Assembly: GCA_049972045.1 (NCBI GenBank)
Contig: JBMFKS010000097.1
Coordinates: forward strand, 1 to 10,879
DNA length: 10,879 bases
Direction of reading: 5' to 3'
Origin: SpSt-77 sp049972045
GTDB taxonomy: Bacteria; Chloroflexota; Anaerolineae; B4-G1; DUEL01
Numbering within the stretch: the stretch's first letter is position 1; each line of letters starts with the position of its first letter. The position numbers and the translations under genes are program-made. Shown one piece after another: positions 6,466 through 10,879 of this stretch. The notes beneath the pieces are model-generated. The model was not told the origin of the DNA and did no database searches. It saw only the letters and a program-made list of their open reading frames with translations.

Positions 6466-7938
6466 TTACGGCGCATACCGGAAGGGGTGGCGGGCCGCGG
6501 CCTTCTCCTCAAAGAGGTGCTCCAGCGTAGGCCGGCCCTCTATGGCCTTCCGCAGCGCCTGCACAGTGGCCTTGTAGTTATTGAGCATCACCCGCCGCCC
6601 GATGGACGCGGCCGGATGGACGAAGGCGTTGACAATCAGGGCCAGGTCATCCAGCACCGCTTCCGGCAGGAAGCCGTTCTCTATGTTCTGGCGGATAGCC
6701 ATCAGAATCCCCTCGGCGGCAAACTCGTAGAAGAGTTGCCGCTGACGGGCCGTCCGGAGGGTGACGGTTGGCACCAGGAGGATGAGCGGGCGCTGGGAGA
6801 TGACCTTCAGACCCCGCTCGGAGCCCCAGCCCTCCAGTGCGCGAGCAATGGCCCGCCCCACCGGCCCGTCCCGCCGACCGACCAGCAGGTCCACATGGGC
6901 GATTTCGTGGAAGGGCGGACCGGCGAACCCTTCCCCCACCCGCAGGGCCCAGCCGGAGACGTAGCGGGGGGTGTGGGGCGTGGCGGCCACCCGTGTCGTC
7001 ACCTGGCGGTCGCCCAGATCGTAGACCACGTCGGCCTGGGGGATTTTGCCCAGAAGTTCCAGTTGCATCCGCAGTTCCTCATAGTCCTCCCGGCGGAAAC
7101 TGCCGCCCCGCAGGATGGGGTGCCGGGAGACGCCCACCGGGATGCCCATCATCTCCAGCCCCTCTTTGACGGCCTGGGTGGGGCCGCAGGTGGCCACGAT
7201 CCGGACCAGTTTCTGAATTTTCGCCTGCCACTCCTGGGCTGTCGCCAGGTCGCCCTCCAGGGTCGCCCGGTAGATGGTCTGCCAGATGTCGGGGATGAGG
7301 TTGGCGGAGGCCAGGATGGCGCCGTCGCAGCCGGCCGCCAGCGCCGCCTGGACCATCTCATCGTGCCCGACGAAGATGCCCACCTGCCCCTTCACTTTCT
7401 CCAAAAGCGCCTCCAGGAAGGGCATGTCGCCGGAGGAGTCTTTGATGCCCACCACGTTCTCCAGGTCCAGGAGCATGCCCTCCGCCGTCCACCAGCGGAA
7501 GTGGGTCCCGGCACACTGGGGGATGTTGTAGATGACGATGGGGACACCCAACCGGTCCAGCGCGCGGAAGTGGTCGTAGACCTCGTTGAAGGTGGGCTTC
7601 AGGTAGTAGGGGGCGACGACCAGGACCCCCGTAACGCCCGCGTCCCGCGCCCATTCGGTCAATTGGAGCGTCTCCCGGGTGGAGGGGCAGCCGGTCCCTG
7701 CCAGGACCGGCACCCGGCCGTTCACCTCCTCCAGGCAGACCTCAATGGCGCGCCGGCGTTCCTCTGTGGTCATGTACGAGAACTCGCCCGTGGTGCCGCA
7801 GGGGACGACGCCGTTCACATGGGGGAGGACGAAGCGGATCAGCCGCCGGTACGCTTCCTCGTCCAGCCGGCCGTCCCGGGTGAAGGGGGTCACCAGGGCG
7901 GGGTAGATGCCGCGAAACCAATCCGTTTTGTAGCCCAT
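6466..7938 (-). CDS. DapA-family aldolase/lyase fused to a C-terminal Fae-like domain (copy 1)
   Basis: This 490-aa cytoplasmic protein has two enzyme-type domains. Residues about 8-300 are a DapA/N-acetylneuraminate-lyase TIM barrel with GTTGE (48-52), the catalytic Tyr in YNIPQ (Tyr137) and the Schiff-base Lys in GIKDSSGD (Lys166). Residues about 331-488 resemble formaldehyde-activating enzyme, which joins formaldehyde to tetrahydromethanopterin: RVGEGFAG (333-340), IAHVDLLVG (346-354), DDLALIVNAFVHP (430-442), NNYKAT (453-458), EGRPT (467-471) and RHPF near the end. His348 aligns with the proposed catalytic His22 of Methylobacterium Fae. The GPAQ helix motif of Fae is lost (FYEFAAEG instead). 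In the aldolase domain, Cys142 replaces the Arg of YNVPSRTG that holds dihydrodipicolinate carboxylate, so a lysine-pathway role is unlikely. GGGAGG lies 8 nt before the ATG. It follows its paralog after 21 bp. Domain calls are firm for the aldolase and good for Fae; the reaction is unknown. Confidence 0.88.
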   Translation of the reverse strand: MGYKTDWFRGIYPALVTPFTRDGRLDEEAYRRLIRFVLPHVNGVVPCGTTGEFSYMTTEERRRAIEVCLEEVNGRVPVLAGTGCPSTRETLQLTEWARDAGVTGVLVVAPYYLKPTFNEVYDHFRALDRLGVPIVIYNIPQCAGTHFRWWTAEGMLLDLENVVGIKDSSGDMPFLEALLEKVKGQVGIFVGHDEMVQAALAAGCDGAILASANLIPDIWQTIYRATLEGDLATAQEWQAKIQKLVRIVATCGPTQAVKEGLEMMGIPVGVSRHPILRGGSFRREDYEELRMQLELLGKIPQADVVYDLGDRQVTTRVAATPHTPRYVSGWALRVGEGFAGPPFHEIAHVDLLVGRRDGPVGRAIARALEGWGSERGLKVISQRPLILLVPTVTLRTARQRQLFYEFAAEGILMAIRQNIENGFLPEAVLDDLALIVNAFVHPAASIGRRVMLNNYKATVQALRKAIEGRPTLEHLFEEKAAARHPFRYAP

Positions 7939-7959
7939 CGGATATTCCTCCCGGTGCAG

Positions 7960-9390
7960 TTAATCTCCCATCGCGTAGGCCTGTGCGATGGCTCTCTGGG
8001 CGGCCTGGTAGACGCTCTGGTAGAGGGCGTGGCGATCCAGGGCCTTCGGATGGACCGTCGCCAGGACGATCATCACCTCCTCGTCGGCGGCGGAGGCGGG
8101 GATGACGCCGGTCTCCAGCGCATCCACGATGGCCCTCGCCAGCGCCGCCTGGGTGGGGCCGTAAATCATGTTGGCCTGGCGCAGGTTCTTCTGGGGGAGC
8201 GTGGGCAACAGCAGCGTCGCCGGACGGACGGTGAGGCCGGGCTCCAGGATGGTCGTCAGCGCCTCCCGGCCGTGGAGGGGGTAGGTGAGTTGGAGCGCGT
8301 AGGCGTCACCCAGGGGGGTCTCCTTCCGGCCCGCGACCAGGTCCAACTGCACCCGGTTCACGCCCTCGCCCGCCGTGCCCGTCCCCACCCGCAGACCGTA
8401 CCGGCGGATGTCTTCCGGCTCCAGTTCCAGGTCGCCGAAGCGGGCTTCCGGCGGGCCGCCGGGGTACTCCAAGGGCTCGTCGGCCACGGGAATCTTGCCC
8501 AGTTTCTCCAGTTCCAGTTGAATCTCAGCCCGGGTCTCGTGGATGAGCGCGCCGCCCGCGCTCTTGAGGGGCCGCCGGGGCGGCCCGACGGGGATGCCCA
8601 TCATATTGAGGGCCGCCTTGACCGCCACCCCACCGCCGTGGCGGCAGAAGATGCGGGAGAGTTTCTGGACCTTCCGTTGGAGGGCCCGCGCCTCCTCCAG
8701 CCGCCCCTCCCGCACCAGCCGATAGACCTCCCGCCAGATTTCCGGGTAGACCTGGGCGCTGGCCAAGATCATCCCGCTCACCCCAGCGGCCAGCGCCGCA
8801 ATCACCACCTCGTCGTGGCCCACCAGGATGTCTATGCGGTCTCCGGCGTACTCCAGAATCTCCAGGGTGTAGGTCAGGTCGCCGGAGGAGTCCTTCAGGC
8901 CGACGACGTTGGGCAGGTCGGCCAGGTCCTCCACCACGTTGCGGGGCAGGACGGCGTCCACCACCTGAGGAATGTTGTAGAGAATCAGCGGGATGTCCAC
9001 CTGAGTGGCGATGTCGTAGAAGTGCTGGTAAACCTCTTTGTCGGAAGGATGCAGGAAATAGGGGGTGACCACGAGGATGGCGTCCGCGCCGGCCTCTTGG
9101 GCGTCCTGGGCCAGGGCGAGGGCCTGCGCGGTGCCGGAGGCGCCGCACCCGGCGATCACTTTCTTCTCCCCAACTTCCTCCCGCGCGATTTCCACCAGCC
9201 GTCGCTGCTCGGCGCGGGTCAGGTAGGGGAATTCGCCGGTCGTGCCGCTGGTCACCACGCCGTCCACATGGGGGAGGACGTGCCGGATCAGGCGGCGGTA
9301 GGCTTCTTCGTCTATCTCTTCTGTTTTGGAGTCAAAGGGGGTTACCAGCGCGGGGAAAATGCCGCAAAGCCAGTCCAGTCGGGTACCCAT
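7960..9390 (-). CDS. DapA-family aldolase/lyase fused to a C-terminal Fae-like domain (copy 2)
   Basis: This 476-aa paralog of the next gene downstream has the same order. The DapA-type barrel (about 8-300) shows GTTGE (49-53), Tyr138 in YNIPQ and Lys166 in GLKDSSGD. The Fae-like domain (about 330-474) shows RVGTGTAGEG (334-343), QLDLVAG (348-354), a very Fae-like YGPTQAALARAIVDAL (410-425), GVIP (428-431) and EEVMIVLATVHP. At the position of the proposed Fae catalytic His it has Gln348, and the C-terminal HPF motif is missing because the chain stops earlier. Val143 replaces the dihydrodipicolinate-binding Arg, so it is not a typical DHDPS. The ATG at 9390 follows GAGGAGG at 4-nt spacing. It is the first gene of the minus-strand block, with a candidate promoter about 65 bp upstream. 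Automated annotation would probably name only the dihydrodipicolinate synthase half. Confidence 0.9.
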   Translation of the reverse strand: MGTRLDWLCGIFPALVTPFDSKTEEIDEEAYRRLIRHVLPHVDGVVTSGTTGEFPYLTRAEQRRLVEIAREEVGEKKVIAGCGASGTAQALALAQDAQEAGADAILVVTPYFLHPSDKEVYQHFYDIATQVDIPLILYNIPQVVDAVLPRNVVEDLADLPNVVGLKDSSGDLTYTLEILEYAGDRIDILVGHDEVVIAALAAGVSGMILASAQVYPEIWREVYRLVREGRLEEARALQRKVQKLSRIFCRHGGGVAVKAALNMMGIPVGPPRRPLKSAGGALIHETRAEIQLELEKLGKIPVADEPLEYPGGPPEARFGDLELEPEDIRRYGLRVGTGTAGEGVNRVQLDLVAGRKETPLGDAYALQLTYPLHGREALTTILEPGLTVRPATLLLPTLPQKNLRQANMIYGPTQAALARAIVDALETGVIPASAADEEVMIVLATVHPKALDRHALYQSVYQAAQRAIAQAYAMGD

Positions 9391-9410
9391 ATCGCCTCCT
9401 CACGGGAAAT

Positions 9411-9430
9411 GGACACGGATGAACGGAGAC
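9411..9430. repeat. Short element resembling the phnC-phnE junction
   Basis: GGACACGGATGAACGGAGAC at 9411-9430 (plus strand) closely matches GGACGGATGAACGCGGAGAC read on the minus strand at 4612-4593, across the phnC stop and phnE start. Two 2-bp indels are the only differences. It could be a remnant of a dispersed GGATGAAC-type intergenic repeat, or chance. It lies between the ribosome site of the copy-2 gene and its candidate promoter, so it would be transcribed in the leader. Confidence 0.3.
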
Positions 9431-9454
9431 GGGATGCAGATGGAATCCCCATTG

Positions 9455-9483
9455 ATTGTACTACAAATTGGCCAATCAGAAAA
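9455..9483 (-). promoter_or_regulatory. Candidate promoter of the minus-strand aldolase-Fae/phn block
   Basis: On the minus strand TACAAT (9460-9455, 5 of 6 to the -10 consensus) lies 17 bp downstream of TTTTCT (9483-9478, only 3 of 6 to the -35 consensus). This is the AT-richest part of the divergent region and points at the first gene, with a leader of about 55-60 nt. The weak -35 box suggests an activator or an alternative sigma factor may be needed. Confidence 0.4.
9467..9476. promoter_or_regulatory. Perfect palindrome ATTGGCCAAT inside the promoter spacer
   Basis: ATTGGCCAAT is a perfect 10-bp palindrome located between the -35 and -10 boxes of the candidate minus-strand promoter. A dimeric regulator bound there would block RNA polymerase. 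An outer pair GATTG (9454-9458) and CAATC (9473-9477) also forms an inverted repeat over the -10 box. No regulator of a recognisable DNA-binding family, other than the sigma factor, is encoded in the window. Confidence 0.35.
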
Positions 9484-9500
9484 CTGGCAAGCAGGCGAGT

Positions 9501-9529
9501 GTGATACTTTTGGAAGTTCTGCGTACAAT
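9501..9529 (+). promoter_or_regulatory. Candidate promoter of the ECF sigma operon
   Basis: GTGATA (9501-9506, 4 of 6) and TACAAT (9524-9529, 5 of 6) are separated by 17 bp. Transcription would begin near 9536, only about 10 nt before ATG 9547, or about 55 nt before the in-frame GTG 9592. Its -10 hexamer is identical to that of the candidate divergent promoter, and both are preceded by G. Confidence 0.45.
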
Positions 9530-9546
9530 ACGACAGAGATAGGAGC

Positions 9547-10077
9547 ATGCTGGCGCCGAAAGCATCCCGGGGGAAAGGCAAGAGGGATGGGGTGGACTGG
9601 GAGGCGGTGTACGATGAGTACCTGCCCCGGGTCTACAACTACTTCCGCTGCCTGGTCGGTCCGCAGGCTGTCGCCGAGGATCTGACGGCGGCGGTGTTTG
9701 AGAAGGCCTGGCGCTGCCGGGATCGCTACCGCGCCGAGCGGGGGGCCATCTCCACCTGGCTGTTCACCGTGGCGAAAAACGTGGCGAAGGACTACTTCCG
9801 GCAGCGCCGGTGGGAGGTACCGCTGGAGTGGGCCGGGCATCTGGCGAACCCCGATCCGGTGGAGGACGCGGTGGTGGAGCAAGAGGAGCGGGCCCGCCTG
9901 GCGGCGCTGCTGGCCCGGTTGCCTGCCCGGGAGCGGGAACTGGTGGCCCTCAAATACGGCGCAGGCCTCACCAACCGGGAAATCGCCCGCCTGACCGGGC
10001 TCAGCGAAACCAACGTAGGGACCATTTTGCATCGGGTTGTGCAACGATTGCGGGAGCAGTGGGAGGAGGAACGATGA
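9547..10077 (+). CDS. ECF-type RNA polymerase sigma factor
   Basis: This 176-aa sigma-70-family protein has only regions 2 and 4, as in extracytoplasmic-function sigma factors. Region 2 spans about 18-88 (WEAVYDEYLPRVYNYF, then TAAVFEKAW and STWLFTVAKNVAKDYFRQR, the core-binding and -10-reading helices). Region 4 spans about 115-173, with LPARERELVALKYGAGLTN and a helix-turn-helix in LTNREIARLTGLSETNVGTI that reads the -35 element. The start is uncertain: AGGAG lies only 1 nt before ATG 9547, whereas GTG 9592 (residue 16) has a GA-rich site upstream and would start just before the conserved WEAVYDEY. It shares an ATGA overlap with the next gene, a putative membrane anti-sigma partner, so the pair is probably co-regulated. 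Its targets cannot be told; the divergent aldolase-Fae/phn block is a candidate by position only. Confidence 0.9.
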   Translation: MLAPKASRGKGKRDGVDWEAVYDEYLPRVYNYFRCLVGPQAVAEDLTAAVFEKAWRCRDRYRAERGAISTWLFTVAKNVAKDYFRQRRWEVPLEWAGHLANPDPVEDAVVEQEERARLAALLARLPARERELVALKYGAGLTNREIARLTGLSETNVGTILHRVVQRLREQWEEER

Positions 10078-10871
10078 GCGACGAGTTTCTGTACCGACTG
10101 CGGGAGCCGCCGCGCCCCGAATTCGCGGCGGCGCTGAGGGAGCGGATTTTCCGGGAGCCGCCAGGCTCCCGGAAACCCCGAGGGGTCCGTCTCGGTCTGG
10201 CGGCCCTGTTGCTGGCCGTCATCCTGGTTGCCTGTGCCACGCCCCAGATTCGGACTCCGATTCTGCATGCTACCGAGACGGCGGTTGCCCGTGCCCGGGT
10301 ACTCTTTGCGACCTACAAAGTGGGAGGGAGTCCTCGGCTGGAAGTTATCTCCCCTGGCGGGGATAGGGCTGTCGTCACGATAGAGAGTATGTCGGTTGCC
10401 GAGGCTCAGGAGCGGGTGCCGTTCCAGATTCGCCTTCCGACCTGGGTGCCAGAGGGTTTGGAGATGAATCCTCTCACTGTTATACCTCCGGAGGCGTTTG
10501 GAGACTGGGTGATTTACATCGGGTGGAGGGGGCCATACAGTGGGGGATCCATGTTCCCGGACCCCTCGCTGACACCGCTGAGCCTGCAGATAGCGGGACC
10601 GAAAGCCCAACTGTTCTGGGCGATGAGGATAGAAGTGCAGCCCACCCCGACTGGGATGATTTCGGAAGAGGATATTCCCTTCCCTCCCGTGGAACACACT
10701 TTAGAGGTCAGCGGGAAGCCAGTGTATCTGGCTGTAGACCGAAGGGGATCTCCCCCGACCGCTATGCTGTCCTGGGTGCAGGAGGAAGATGGGGTTGCGT
10801 ATACCTTGATTGCCAATCTGGAGATAGTCTCGCTGGAGGATTTGATCCGGGTGGCGGAGATGATTCGGTAG
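10074..10871 (+). CDS. Single-pass membrane protein with a DUF4367-like C-terminus, putative anti-sigma factor
   Basis: The 265-aa product has a short charged N-terminus (1-38) that would be cytoplasmic, one membrane segment (about 39-55, ending LVAC), and a large outer domain. The outer part contains QIRLPTWVPEGLEMN, the LPxWxPEG pattern typical of DUF4367/anti-sigma-associated domains, and ends with VAYTLIANLEIVSLEDLIRVAE, like the DUF4367 C-terminus. GGAGGA precedes the ATG, which overlaps the sigma stop (ATGA), so the two are translationally coupled. That arrangement is typical of ECF sigma/anti-sigma pairs. There is no HxxxCxxC zinc anti-sigma motif, and the cytoplasmic part is short for a full sigma-binding domain, so the anti-sigma role is inferred from context. 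Confidence 0.75.
   Translation: MSDEFLYRLREPPRPEFAAALRERIFREPPGSRKPRGVRLGLAALLLAVILVACATPQIRTPILHATETAVARARVLFATYKVGGSPRLEVISPGGDRAVVTIESMSVAEAQERVPFQIRLPTWVPEGLEMNPLTVIPPEAFGDWVIYIGWRGPYSGGSMFPDPSLTPLSLQIAGPKAQLFWAMRIEVQPTPTGMISEEDIPFPPVEHTLEVSGKPVYLAVDRRGSPPTAMLSWVQEEDGVAYTLIANLEIVSLEDLIRVAEMIR
10148..10175. other. Perfect hairpin inside the start of the anti-sigma gene
   Basis: TTTCCGGGAGCC (10148-10159) pairs perfectly with GGCTCCCGGAAA (10164-10175) around a 4-nt loop. A second 9-bp GC stem (10106-10114 with 10124-10132) lies just upstream. Both are within the first 35 codons and have no T tail, so they are not terminators. They could lower expression of the membrane protein relative to the sigma factor, or simply reflect GC-rich coding sequence. 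Confidence 0.4.
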
Positions 10872-10879
10872 AGGAGGGA
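10872..10879 (+). promoter_or_regulatory. Ribosome-binding-site-like AGGAGGGA at the window edge
   Basis: Directly after the stop of the DUF4367-like gene the sequence reads AGGAGGGA up to the window end. This suggests a third gene on the plus strand begins just beyond the edge as part of the sigma operon. Confidence 0.4.

Noticed and set aside
7960..9390. Naming the two fusion genes dapA
   Set aside because: The substrate-carboxylate Arg is replaced, a second domain is present and the copies are tandem, so the symbol would suggest an unsupported lysine-pathway role.
6379..9504. A 1041-codon open frame on the plus strand
   Set aside because: It runs antisense to the two aldolase-Fae genes and part of phnD. 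Its translation is Gly/Pro/His/Gln-rich without family motifs, a usual by-product of GC-rich codon bias.
1..10879. Mobile elements, CRISPR, tRNA or rRNA genes
   Set aside because: No transposase or integrase motifs, no regularly spaced repeats and no tRNA-like cloverleaf or rRNA segment were seen.

Overview
The window is a visibly GC-rich bacterial chromosome segment with tightly packed genes, Shine-Dalgarno sites and sigma-70-like promoters. Protein style and gene content would fit a Chloroflexota (Anaerolineae-like) bacterium: a RecJ nuclease, a lipoprotein-type PhnD, and an ECF sigma factor paired with a membrane DUF4367-type protein. No marker gene proves this, so the taxonomy is a guess. 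I see no tRNA, rRNA, CRISPR array, transposase or integrase.

Layout. Positions 1-267 are non-coding: 11-bp tandem repeats (9-41), a long perfect GC hairpin (117-166) and a good promoter (209-236). recJ (268-1968, +) follows and ends in a strong intrinsic terminator. Next comes a five-gene block on the minus strand. Read in its own direction it encodes two tandem paralogous fusion proteins (9390-7960 and 7938-6466), then the solute-binding lipoprotein PhnD (6354-5449), the ATPase PhnC (5379-4603) and an unusually large permease PhnE (4606-2030). Divergent from the block, on the plus strand, lie an ECF sigma factor (9547-10077) and a one-TM putative anti-sigma protein (10074-10871) with an ATGA overlap. 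The 156-bp divergent region holds back-to-back candidate promoters with identical -10 boxes, and a perfect palindrome inside one spacer.

Most notable content. (1) Both tandem paralogs join an N-terminal DapA-family class I aldolase/lyase domain to a C-terminal domain that resembles formaldehyde-activating enzyme (Fae). The two Fae-like domains have decayed in different places: one keeps the proposed catalytic His and the C-terminal HPF motif, the other keeps the GPxQ helix motif. (2) The permease carries two complete PhnE transport domains in one chain. Each is preceded by a related Ig-like extracytoplasmic module with a conserved Cys pair.

Taken together the block looks like an uptake and C1-aldehyde-processing operon. 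A PhnCDE-type importer would bring in a phosphonate, phosphite or another small anion, and paired aldolase-Fae proteins would make or use an aldehyde such as formaldehyde with a pterin-type cofactor. The domain calls come from motifs read in the sequence. The pathway link is inference.
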